From contig CAJTNT010000003.1 in assembly GCA_910577785.1 (NCBI GenBank), positions 62,428-126,427 of the forward strand: a stretch of 64,000 bases of DNA, read 5' to 3'. The notes beneath the pieces were generated by a model. That model worked only from the letters and a program-made list of their open reading frames with translations, was not told where the DNA came from and searched no databases. The first letter of the stretch is position 1; each line of letters starts with the position of its first letter. Of the stretch, positions 27,004 to 34,472 are shown piece after piece. A program made the translations under genes and the position numbers. The stretch comes from an uncultured Lachnospiraceae bacterium. Lineage in GTDB: Bacteria; Bacillota; Clostridia; Lachnospirales; Lachnospiraceae.

Positions 27004-27098
27004 CCCCTGAATTTCCTACTTAGGGGGATGGCGCGTCCAAACCAGCGAGCATTGAATGTGGTAGTTTATGCAGCGGTTCGTATGGCCATCCCCCTTTT
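27004..27098 (+). terminator. Terminator of the lipid operon with alternative pairing
   Basis: GGGGGATGGC (27023-27032) and GCCATCCCCC (27085-27094) form a perfect 10-bp stem extended by one A-T pair, followed by TTTT. The loop is 52 nt. CCCCT at 27004-27008 can instead pair with AGGGG at 27022-27026, competing with the terminator stem. The 309-nt gap 26991-27299 holds this element, a small hairpin (27132-27145) and the next promoter, and no gene. Confidence 0.6.
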
Positions 27099-27145
27099 GC
27101 CTCACAATTATCCCTATATTTTCTTTTTTCCCACCCTTCTGGGTG

Positions 27146-27160
27146 AATTTTCTGTATTCT
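27146..27160 (+). promoter_or_regulatory. CodY-box-like motif upstream of the GH13 gene
   Basis: The bases match the CodY consensus at 11 of 15 positions, with the left half AATTTTCTG perfect and the right half degraded. It lies 14 bp before the -35. codY itself is in this window. Confidence 0.25.
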
Positions 27161-27174
27161 GCAAGAAAAATATC

Positions 27175-27203
27175 TTTCCAAATCCGCCGAAAATTGCTAT
27201 AAT
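27175..27203 (+). promoter_or_regulatory. Promoter of the GH13-like gene
   Basis: TTTCCA (27175-27180) and TATAAT (27198-27203) have a 17-bp spacer, and TG at 27195-27196 forms an extended -10. The leader is about 90 nt. Confidence 0.65.
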
Positions 27204-27299
27204 AAAAAAGAATGTGGTTTACGCGATAGAATTGTGGGCGGCCGCTGCGCAAGGAAAGACAAAATACACAGATGAACAGGCACCAGGGAGGGACAACAT

Positions 27300-29222
27300 A
27301 TGGAATTTCAAATTTGCACCGGAAGTAAGGAGAACATAGGCGTAACGAGGCAGAACGGCACCATTTCATTTTCATTGCAGGCTGCAAAGGGCTCTGATTG
27401 CCGCCTGCTGCTGTATCCAAAAGACAACAGTCCGGTTGTGAAAATTCCTATGAAAGAGCAGGGGAACTTGGGTACCATTTATACAGTTGGAATCTGCGGA
27501 TTGGATTGGGAAAATTACGACTACAATTTTGAAGTAAATGGGAAAGAGGTTATAGATACTTATGCCCGCAAATTGACGGGGAGGGAAGTTTGGGCGGACG
27601 AATCCCGCAGGCGGTCGGCACAGCAGCCGGAGCCGTTTGTCCCAGAAAGGAAAAAAGCAGCCATTAAGAAGAAAAGCCCCACAAAAGAAAATCTGCCTAA
27701 AATGAAAGGTTCTTTCTATTTTTCGAATTTTAGGTGGAAAGACAGCGAGTTTTTGGGGATCAAAAAAGAAGATATGATTATCTATAAGCTCAATGTGCGC
27801 GGCTTTTCTATGGGGATCAAGAAAGAGGGCAGGGGGTATGGGACGTTAGAGGCAGTGGAACGCAGGATAGGGTACTTCAAGGAAATGGGGATTACGACCC
27901 TGCTGTTTATGCCCTTGTATGAATTTGAGGAAATCCTCCTGCTGGATGAGAGCAAGAGCCAGGAATCCCCCAAAGATTTAATTAATTATTGGGGCTATAC
28001 GGCAGGCAGTTATTTTGCGCCGAAGGCATCGTATCTGGGGAAGGACGGCAGCCCAGACAGCCTGAAGCGCCTGATCCAGAAGATGCACAGGAACCAGATG
28101 GAGATCATCCTGGAGTTTTATTTCCCGGAAGGCACGAACCCCCATCTGGTATTGGAGGTATTCCGTTATTGGCGCCAGGAATACCATGTGGACGGCTTCC
28201 GTTTTATTGGCAGTCCCGGCGTGGCGGAGCTTCTGGCTATGGACAGGATGCTAAGCGGGTGCAAGCTTTTCTATGGAGTATTCCGGGAAGAGCTGGCGGC
28301 AAGCCGGGAACGCTTTGGCCCGGAGCTATATGCCTATAATGACGGGTTCCTCTATGAGGCGCGTAAGGTGCTGAACCATAAGGGGGGCAGTATCTTCGAA
28401 TTTTCCTGCCAGATGCGCAGGCAGCAGGAATGCCAGGGGTTTGTCAATTATATTGCCGAAAATAATGGCTTTACCCTATGGGATTCATTTTCCTACCGGC
28501 AGAAGCACAATGAGCAGAACTTAGAACGGAACAGGGATGGCAATAACTGGAATTTCAGCGGTAACTGCGGGCAGGAAGGAGTCAGCCGTAAGCGGCAGGT
28601 GAACCAGGCGCGCAGGCAGCAGGTCAAAAATGCCCTTGCAGCGGTTTTCCTGTCCCAGGGCGTTCCCTTGCTGTGGATGGGGGATGAATGCGGCAATACC
28701 CAAATGGGGAATAACAATGCCTACTGCCAGGATAACGAGGTAGGATGGAAGGACTGGAAGAATACGGTTCTTGCCAGGCAGCTCCAGGCCTTCGTGCGCC
28801 AATTGGCGCAGCTTCGGATGGAATATCCAATGCTCCGCGCCCCAAGCCCTTTCCAGCTCCAGGATTATGAGGGGCGCGGGTGCCCGGATCTGTCCTACCA
28901 TAGTGACAGCGGCTGGCAGATTGATTTTGGCATGAACCGGGGATTTATCGGCATATTATACAGTGGGGTCTATGCTGGGATGGAAGAGGATGTCTATGTG
29001 GCGTATAATTTCCAGGAAATCCCACAGACATTCGCTTTGCCAGACGGGATGGAATGGAAGGTGCGGCTCGACACCTCGAAGGAGCCTTCTGTTTTAGAAC
29101 AGCCGGAAAACCTTGGGCAAGGCAGGGAAATTCTTGTGCCGGCACAGTCCGTCTGCTTTCTGAGCGGGAAGCGCATGCCTGCCCCCAAAAAAGCCAGGGG
29201 AGCCAGGAAGCCCCGGCGGTAA
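27300..29222 (+). CDS. GlgX/isoamylase-like GH13 protein with apparently dead active site
   Basis: This 640-residue protein has an N-terminal CBM48-like beta domain (about 1-100), a Lys-rich linker, a GH13 barrel (about 145-500) and a C-terminal beta domain. The segment NGFTLWDSFSYRQKHNEQN and NRDGNNWNFSGNCGQEG closely resembles GlgX debranching enzymes. The catalytic carboxylates appear replaced: nucleophile position DGFRFI at I303, acid/base position G326 (KLFYGVF), and transition-state position N389 (AENNGF for AHDGF). Conserved region I is also degraded (LEFYFPEG at 271-278). A glycogen-binding or regulatory pseudoenzyme is the likeliest reading. GGGAGGG precedes the ATG. My alignment was by eye, and the E-to-G call is the least certain. 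Confidence 0.85.
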   Translation: MEFQICTGSKENIGVTRQNGTISFSLQAAKGSDCRLLLYPKDNSPVVKIPMKEQGNLGTIYTVGICGLDWENYDYNFEVNGKEVIDTYARKLTGREVWADESRRRSAQQPEPFVPERKKAAIKKKSPTKENLPKMKGSFYFSNFRWKDSEFLGIKKEDMIIYKLNVRGFSMGIKKEGRGYGTLEAVERRIGYFKEMGITTLLFMPLYEFEEILLLDESKSQESPKDLINYWGYTAGSYFAPKASYLGKDGSPDSLKRLIQKMHRNQMEIILEFYFPEGTNPHLVLEVFRYWRQEYHVDGFRFIGSPGVAELLAMDRMLSGCKLFYGVFREELAASRERFGPELYAYNDGFLYEARKVLNHKGGSIFEFSCQMRRQQECQGFVNYIAENNGFTLWDSFSYRQKHNEQNLERNRDGNNWNFSGNCGQEGVSRKRQVNQARRQQVKNALAAVFLSQGVPLLWMGDECGNTQMGNNNAYCQDNEVGWKDWKNTVLARQLQAFVRQLAQLRMEYPMLRAPSPFQLQDYEGRGCPDLSYHSDSGWQIDFGMNRGFIGILYSGVYAGMEEDVYVAYNFQEIPQTFALPDGMEWKVRLDTSKEPSVLEQPENLGQGREILVPAQSVCFLSGKRMPAPKKARGARKPRR

Positions 29223-29255
29223 TTCTCTTGCTGGCAAGTTGACAAGGAGGAAGTC

Positions 29256-29945
29256 ATGGAAGAAATGGAAGAAATAGAAGGGATGCAGCGGATTGGCATC
29301 AATGGCTTTACGCTGAAATGGATTGCCATCGTAAGCATGTTGATTGACCATATGGGGGCGATTCTCTTCCCCCAGTACATTGAGATGCGGATTGTGGGAA
29401 GGCTGGCCTTTCCGATCTATTGCTTTTTGCTTGCGGAAGGTGCGGTGCATACCAGCAACATTCGCAGATATGAGATTAGGCTGCTGGCCTTTGCCTGCCT
29501 TTCGGATATCCCCTTTGACCTGGCTTTTTTTGGCGGCGTCACTTTGGAACACCAGAATGTATTTTTTACCTTGCTGCTGGGCGTTCTGGTCATCGAGCAG
29601 TTCCAGAAGCATGAGGGAAAATGGCTGTACGGCGCCGTGGCCTTTGTTCTGGCCAGCGTCCTGGCGGAATGCCTGCATACGGACTATGGAGCCAAGGGCG
29701 TGCTGTTTATCCTCTGCTTTTTCCTGCTGCGCCGTTTTGTGCTTGCCAAACAGGCCGTGTTTGCGGCAATGAATTATTGGCTTGCCAATGGCGGGGTGCA
29801 GGTTTATGCCGGCTTCGCAGCGCTGCCGCTTTTGTTATACAATGGCAGGCGGGGCCCGAAGATGAAGTACTTTTTCTATATCTTCTATCCCGTACACCTG
29901 GTCATCCTGTACCTGATCCATTACTTTGAGATCCTACCGGCATAG
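29256..29945 (+). CDS. TraX family membrane protein
   Basis: This 229-residue polytopic protein opens with the TraX signature LKWIAIVSMLIDHMGAIL and continues with RIVGRLAFPIYCFLLAEG. TraX of F plasmid acetylates pilin N-termini; chromosomal Firmicute members are of unknown function and are distantly related to membrane acyltransferases. About seven hydrophobic helices are visible. GGAGG is upstream of the ATG. It follows the GH13-like gene after 33 nt and may share its transcript. No conjugation genes are nearby. Confidence 0.88.
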   Translation: MEEMEEIEGMQRIGINGFTLKWIAIVSMLIDHMGAILFPQYIEMRIVGRLAFPIYCFLLAEGAVHTSNIRRYEIRLLAFACLSDIPFDLAFFGGVTLEHQNVFFTLLLGVLVIEQFQKHEGKWLYGAVAFVLASVLAECLHTDYGAKGVLFILCFFLLRRFVLAKQAVFAAMNYWLANGGVQVYAGFAALPLLLYNGRRGPKMKYFFYIFYPVHLVILYLIHYFEILPA

Positions 29946-30016
29946 GGATGCATTTCACATGTATTGATTGGAGTGGACGCCGGAATAGGCATGTATTTTA
30001 AGGGGGGTTATCATTG

Positions 30017-30565
30017 ATGAAAGCCTGGCGGCATTTTAAAACCATTACCCATCATAAACTGCTTGTCATGAAGGGCTGCTTTCAGGTAGGCCTGTACAGA
30101 CAAGGCCTCCTTCATGACCTATCAAAGTATGGCCCTACTGAATTTCTCGTAGGATGCAGATATTTCCAGGGCAACAAAAGCCCCAACAATGCGGAGCGGG
30201 AGGAAAAAGGCTATTCCTCCGCCTGGCTGCACCACAAAGGCAGGAATAAGCACCATCTGGAATATTGGATTGACTATGGCGTTGGGGAAGTAAAAGGTAT
30301 GACAGGCATGAAAATGCCCTTAAACTATGTGGCAGAGATGTTCATCGACCGCATGTCTGCAGCCAAAAATTATCAAAAGGGAGCTTATACGGATCGCAGC
30401 CCCCTGGAATACTATGAACGGGGAAAGGATCATTGTATCCTGCATGCACAGACGCGGGCATTGCTGGAACAGCTCCTGCACATGCTGGCAGAAGAGGGGG
30501 AGGAGGCCACCCTCCGCTATATGAAAAATGTCCTCCTAAGGCAAAAAGGCTATGGCACGCCTTAA
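30017..30565 (+). CDS. DUF5662 family protein
   Basis: This 182-residue soluble protein contains FKTITHHKLLVMKGCF, then HDLSKYGPTEF, AWLHHKGRNKHH and AEMFIDRMSAAKNY. The regularly placed His and Asp residues (HDLSKY, HHKGRNKHHLEYW) look like a metal-dependent HD-type helical fold, but the family function is unknown to me. AGGGGGG lies 9 nt before the ATG at 30017; a TTG directly before it is also possible. It converges on the DUF4250 gene with a 29-nt gap. Confidence 0.8.
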   Translation: MKAWRHFKTITHHKLLVMKGCFQVGLYRQGLLHDLSKYGPTEFLVGCRYFQGNKSPNNAEREEKGYSSAWLHHKGRNKHHLEYWIDYGVGEVKGMTGMKMPLNYVAEMFIDRMSAAKNYQKGAYTDRSPLEYYERGKDHCILHAQTRALLEQLLHMLAEEGEEATLRYMKNVLLRQKGYGTP

Positions 30566-30594
30566 TGGCTGCGCCTTGCCGCTGATGCCAGTAG

Positions 30595-30771
30595 CTACAG
30601 AAAACGGTTCTGCTGCGCATCGTAATGATAGTCAATCGCCTCCAGTGTGGCCGTCAGCGTTTCCTGCGGGATATTGTGGGTTTTACAGAAATCCTCTAAG
30701 GAAACGTGCCGGTCCCGTAACATTGTATTCACGTAGCTTAAGAGTATGACAGGGTCTTTGGGCAGATTCAT
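30595..30771 (-). CDS. DUF4250 family small protein
   Basis: This 58-residue protein begins MNLPKDPVILLSYVNTMLRD, typical of DUF4250, followed by a helix-turn-helix-like stretch (LEDFCKTHNIPQETLTATLEAI). Function is unknown; DNA binding is only a guess. The ATG at 30771 has GGAGG 9 nt upstream; a longer reading from 30813 adds 14 unrelated residues. A consensus promoter lies about 110 nt upstream. Confidence 0.85.
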   Translation of the reverse strand: MNLPKDPVILLSYVNTMLRDRHVSLEDFCKTHNIPQETLTATLEAIDYHYDAQQNRFL

Positions 30772-30888
30772 CGTAAGATACCTCCATGTGTCTGGTGTTG
30801 TGTTTCGCCGCAATATACCCTGGCAAGCCCGCCTTGTAAGCAGGGCAGTCCCATAGGGGATATGCGTTTCAAGGTTTCTGGCATAGCC

Positions 30889-30917
30889 ATTATAGCGCGC
30901 CTCTTTTGGACTGTCAA
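30889..30917 (-). promoter_or_regulatory. Perfect consensus SigA promoter for the DUF4250 gene
   Basis: Read on the minus strand, TTGACA (30917-30912) and TATAAT (30894-30889) are separated by exactly 17 bp. The transcript would have a leader of about 110 nt containing a CCCTG/CAGGG stem with an inner CAAG/CTTG hairpin. Confidence 0.8.
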
Positions 30918-30930
30918 TAGCTGTACCCTT

Positions 30931-31551
30931 TTATGCAAAACATGACTTCAGCTTCTCCAGCGCCCGCTTCTCTATCCGGCTTACATAAGACCGGGAGATC
31001 CCCAGCTTATCTGCAATTTCCCGCTGGGTCACCGGCCGCTGGTTATATAGCCCATACCGCCACTGGATAATCTCCTGTTCCCGTTCGTTCAGCACCTTGG
31101 GGATCATCTCGTAGACTTTGCGGGTATTCCCTTTTAGCTCTATAATTTCAAATACGTCTTTTTCCGTGCTCTCCACCACGTCCATCAGATTGATCTGGTT
31201 GCCTTCCTTGTCCGTCCCAATCGGTTCATACAGCGATACCTCCCGGGAAGTTTTTTTCTTCCCCCGGAAATACATCAGCAATTCATTGTCAATGCAGCGG
31301 GCCGCATAGGTTGCCAGCCGGTTCCCGCGCTCGTAATTGAAGGTGGAGATGGCTTTGATCAGCCCGATCGTCCCAATTGAAATCAAATCTTCCATATCTT
31401 CATCCCCGCCCTGGTATTTCTTGGAGATATGTGCTACCAGCCGCAAGTTCCGCTCAATCAAGGTATGCCTGGCCTCAAGGTCTCCGTCTTTCATTTTTTT
31501 CAGGTAATGCTTTTCTTCCTCTGCGTTTAGCGGCATTAAAAAAGTCTTCAC
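30931..31551 (-). CDS. sigK: Sporulation sigma factor SigK, no pro-sequence
   Basis: This 206-residue sigma-70 family factor has region 2 (RNLRLVAHISKKYQG, DLISIGTIGLIKAISTF, RLATYAARCIDNE) characteristic of SigE/SigK, and region 4 with NEREQEIIQWRYGL and a helix-turn-helix TQREIADKLGISRSYVSRIEKRAL. SigK directs late mother-cell transcription during sporulation. The GTG at 31551 follows AGAGG. An in-frame TAA lies five codons before the GTG at 31560, so no inhibitory pro-sequence like that of Bacillus pro-SigK can be encoded. The gene is intact, with no skin-type insertion. Confidence 0.93.
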   Translation of the reverse strand: MKTFLMPLNAEEEKHYLKKMKDGDLEARHTLIERNLRLVAHISKKYQGGDEDMEDLISIGTIGLIKAISTFNYERGNRLATYAARCIDNELLMYFRGKKKTSREVSLYEPIGTDKEGNQINLMDVVESTEKDVFEIIELKGNTRKVYEMIPKVLNEREQEIIQWRYGLYNQRPVTQREIADKLGISRSYVSRIEKRALEKLKSCFA

Positions 31552-31578
31552 TCTGCGCACCTCTAAGCGGATTTACTA

Positions 31579-31607
31579 TATTCTATGAAAAATCAAGCCC
31601 CAGAGTG
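31579..31607 (-). promoter_or_regulatory. Candidate SigK/SigE-type promoter of sigK
   Basis: Minus strand CATAGAATA (31587-31579) fits the mother-cell sigma -10 CATAnnnTA. CACT (31607-31604), 16 bp upstream, resembles the SigK -35 mACm with one mismatch. It sits just ahead of the sigK start. Confidence 0.45.
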
Positions 31608-31644
31608 CCTTTCCACCCATCCAAAACAATATTTTGTTTTCCCC

Positions 31645-31673
31645 TTCCCATTTCGGGCAGGCTGTGTTATAAT
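31645..31673 (+). promoter_or_regulatory. Promoter of comM
   Basis: TTCCCA (31645-31650) and TATAAT (31668-31673), spacer 17, with TG at 31665-31666 as extended -10. An AT-rich inverted repeat, AAAACAA-TATT-TTGTTTT (31623-31640), lies immediately upstream. Confidence 0.6.
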
Positions 31674-31736
31674 TCCCTTATCTTTTTCCAGGCGTATCAG
31701 CCAATCTTTCCCAAACCAGCATAAAGGGAGGTAAAC

Positions 31737-33284
31737 TTGTATAGTATAGTATCAACTGGCATCATCTGCGGCATCCAGAGCCTCTTAATCCAGGTAGAGG
31801 CTGATGTATGCGATGGGATGCCGTGCTTTGAAATGGTAGGGGCGCTCTCCTCTGAGGTAAAGGAGGCCAAGGAGCGGGTCAGGGCCGCCATACGCAACAG
31901 CGGCATCCGCCTTGCGCCCAAGAGAGTAACCGTCAACCTCTATCCAGCCAATGTACGCAAAACAGGGACGGGCTTTGACCTGCCCATCGCCCTTGCCGTG
32001 CTGGCTGCTTATGGCCGCATTCCGCAGGCTTGCCTGGAGGGAATCCTCTTTGCGGGAGAAATCAGCCTCAATGGGGAGATCCTGCCCACGGCAGGCATCC
32101 TGCCTATGGTGCTGGCCGCCAAGGAAGCCGGCCAGGAGGCGGTCTGCATCCCCCGTGCCAATGTAAGGGAGGCTCAGGTGGTCAAAGGCATGAAGATCCT
32201 GCCCGCGGATGACCTCAGGCAGGTAGTGGAGCAGGCAGAGGAATTTTACAGTGGCCATCCGGGCGTGCTGCCAGCAGAGCCGGCAGAGCCAGCCAGCGCC
32301 GCCGAAGCCTTGCTGGACTGTGACTTTGCGCATGTCCATGGGCAGAGGGTCTTAAAACGTGCCTGCGAGGTGGCGGCTGCAGGCAGGCACAATATGCTGA
32401 TGCTGGGCATGCCGGGTTCCGGCAAGACGATGGCGGCTAAGGCAGTGTCCGGCATCCTGCCGCCCCTGGCGGAGGAAGAGGCGCTGGAACTTGCAAAAAT
32501 CTATAGTGTCTGCGGTATGTTCGGGCAGCGGGAGGGCGGGCAGTTCTGGACAAGGCCTTTCCGCAGCCCCCACCATACCATCAGCGCTGCCGGGCTGGCC
32601 GGGGGCGGAGCCGTCCCCAAGCCTGGGGAAATCAGCCTTGCGCATAAGGGCGTCCTCTTTTTGGATGAGCTGACAGAGTTCCAGAAGCCTGTGCTGGAAA
32701 TCCTGCGCCAGCCCCTGGAGGAACGCAGCATCCGCCTGGTGCGCAGCGGCGGGGCGTTTACTTATCCGGCTGACGTCATGCTGATTGCAGCCATGAACCC
32801 CTGTAACTGCGGCTATTTTCCCGACCGCAAGAAATGTACCTGCAGCCTGTCGATGATTGGGCGCCATCTAAATAAAATAAGCCGCCCTCTTTTAGACCGG
32901 ATTGACCTGTGCGTGGAAGTGCGCCGCCCGCCTTTGTGGGATCTTGTACAGAAAGAGCCGGAGGAAAGCTCCGCCCAGATCCGCGCCCGCGTAGAACTTG
33001 CGCAGGAAATCCAGAGGAAGCGCTTTGCCCAAGATGGCATACGCTACAATAGCCAGATCCCAGCGCCGGCCATTGGAGGCTACTGTAGGATGGATGGACA
33101 GGCGGAACGCCTGCTGCAGGATTCTTTTGAACGGCTGGAGCTGACGGCGCGCGGATATTACCGGATTGTCCGCGTTGCCCGCACGATTGCCGATCTGGCC
33201 GCGGCCGTGCAGATTGAGCCTTCCCATGTGATGGAAGCCTTGGCGTACCGAGGGCTGGACAGGAAGATGTGGGGGCTGCGATGA
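31737..33284 (+). CDS. comM: ComM/YifB family Mg-chelatase-like AAA+ ATPase
   Basis: This 515-residue protein has an N-terminal Lon-protease-like fold domain (about 1-170), a central AAA+ module with MLGMPGSGKTMAAK and LFLDELTEF, a segment with CNCGYFPDRKKCTC, and a C-terminal Mg-chelatase domain. ComM homologues are hexameric helicases promoting branch migration during natural transformation. The TTG start at 31737 has GGGAGG 5 nt upstream. It overlaps dprA by 4 nt, supporting a role in DNA uptake or recombination. Confidence 0.94.
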   Translation: MYSIVSTGIICGIQSLLIQVEADVCDGMPCFEMVGALSSEVKEAKERVRAAIRNSGIRLAPKRVTVNLYPANVRKTGTGFDLPIALAVLAAYGRIPQACLEGILFAGEISLNGEILPTAGILPMVLAAKEAGQEAVCIPRANVREAQVVKGMKILPADDLRQVVEQAEEFYSGHPGVLPAEPAEPASAAEALLDCDFAHVHGQRVLKRACEVAAAGRHNMLMLGMPGSGKTMAAKAVSGILPPLAEEEALELAKIYSVCGMFGQREGGQFWTRPFRSPHHTISAAGLAGGGAVPKPGEISLAHKGVLFLDELTEFQKPVLEILRQPLEERSIRLVRSGGAFTYPADVMLIAAMNPCNCGYFPDRKKCTCSLSMIGRHLNKISRPLLDRIDLCVEVRRPPLWDLVQKEPEESSAQIRARVELAQEIQRKRFAQDGIRYNSQIPAPAIGGYCRMDGQAERLLQDSFERLELTARGYYRIVRVARTIADLAAAVQIEPSHVMEALAYRGLDRKMWGLR

Positions 33285-34405
33285 GGACAGAAGAAAACAG
33301 GCAGGAGTTTTATGAATTTTGGCTGGCAGGCATCCAGGGCATCCCAGGCAGGAAGAAAATCCGCCTCAAATCATTGTTCCCAGAACCGAAGGAGCTGTAT
33401 CGGCTAAAGCCAGCCCAGGTATCCCGCATCCCCTTCTTGACAGATTTAGAGAAAGAACGGCTGCAGGAAAGCCAGCGGCAGCCGGAAGCGGAAATTGCCA
33501 GGCAGATAGAGACATGCCAGGAAACGGGCATTTCCCTGGTGCTGCGGGAGGATGCGTCCTATCCCAGCCGCCTGCGCGATATCTATAATCCCCCCTATGC
33601 CCTCTATTGCCGCGGCAGCCTCCCAGAGGATGCCCGGCCGGCAGTTGCGCTGGTAGGCGCCAGGAATTGCTCCCCCTATGGGAAAGCTGTGGCAAAGAGC
33701 GTTGCCTGCCATCTGGCCATGGCCGGGCTGTCTGTCATCAGCGGCCTGGCGGCTGGGATTGACGGAGCTGCCCATCAGGGTGCGCTGCGTGGGGGAGGGC
33801 AGACCTACGCTGTCCTTGGCTGCGGCGCGGACGTCTGTTATCCGGCAGGCCACAGGCAGCTCTATGAAGCATTGGCTATGCAGGGCGGGGTAATTTCCGA
33901 ATATCCGCCTGGCGCCAAACCCCTCCCGATGAACTTCCCACAGAGAAACCGCCTCATCAGCGGCCTGTCAGACGCTGTCCTGGTGGTAGAGGCCAGGGAG
34001 AAGAGCGGATCCTTAATTACAGCAGATTTTGCCTTGGAACAGGGCAAGGAAGTCTACGCCGTCCCCGGAAGGGTCAGCGACGCTGCAAGCGGCGGGACGA
34101 ACCGCCTGATCCGGCAGGGCGCGGGGATTTTCCTTTCCGCCGAGGATTTCCTGGGAGAACTGGGTTTTTTTGCAGGGAAACAGAGGCCATCTTCCATGAA
34201 ACCCAAAATTACTCTTGAAAAATTGGAAATGTTGTTGTATAGTTGTCTGGGTTTCAATCCCAAAAATTTGGATGACCTTATGGAAGAGACGGCTCTCCCG
34301 CTGGAGGCAGTTTTGGCAAACCTGTCGTCCCTGCAGGAAAAGGGCTGCGTCTCTGAGATATATAAAAACTATTTTGTAAGGGCAGAAATTGTAGAATTAC
34401 AGTAA
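33281..34405 (+). CDS. dprA: DNA-processing protein DprA
   Basis: DprA loads RecA on incoming single-stranded DNA. This 374-residue protein has an N-terminal helical region, a Rossmann-like core with VGARNCSPYGKAVA, GLAAGIDGAAHQGAL, PRNRLISGLSD-like PQRNRLISGLSD and KSGSLITADFAL, and a C-terminal winged-helix-like domain. The ATG overlaps the comM stop codon as ATGA. Translational coupling with comM is expected. Confidence 0.95.
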   Translation: MRTEENRQEFYEFWLAGIQGIPGRKKIRLKSLFPEPKELYRLKPAQVSRIPFLTDLEKERLQESQRQPEAEIARQIETCQETGISLVLREDASYPSRLRDIYNPPYALYCRGSLPEDARPAVALVGARNCSPYGKAVAKSVACHLAMAGLSVISGLAAGIDGAAHQGALRGGGQTYAVLGCGADVCYPAGHRQLYEALAMQGGVISEYPPGAKPLPMNFPQRNRLISGLSDAVLVVEAREKSGSLITADFALEQGKEVYAVPGRVSDAASGGTNRLIRQGAGIFLSAEDFLGELGFFAGKQRPSSMKPKITLEKLEMLLYSCLGFNPKNLDDLMEETALPLEAVLANLSSLQEKGCVSEIYKNYFVRAEIVELQ

Positions 34406-34472
34406 CAGTTCAAAAGAGGCCGAAGCGACTGCTGCCAAGGCCGCAAGAACATCATTCAGGAGGAACAGTCAA

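Noticed and set aside
29256..29945. TraX homologue as evidence of a conjugative element
   Set aside because: No relaxase, mating-pair genes, integrase or attachment sites are nearby; chromosomal TraX-family genes are common in Firmicutes.
30931..31551. skin-type interruption of sigK
   Set aside because: Regions 2 and 4 are in one continuous frame without a gap.
31623..31640. AAAA-N5-TTTT, a ComK-box-like sequence upstream of comM
   Set aside because: ComK is a Bacillus-type regulator not expected here, functional sites need two boxes, and such AT-rich strings are common by chance.
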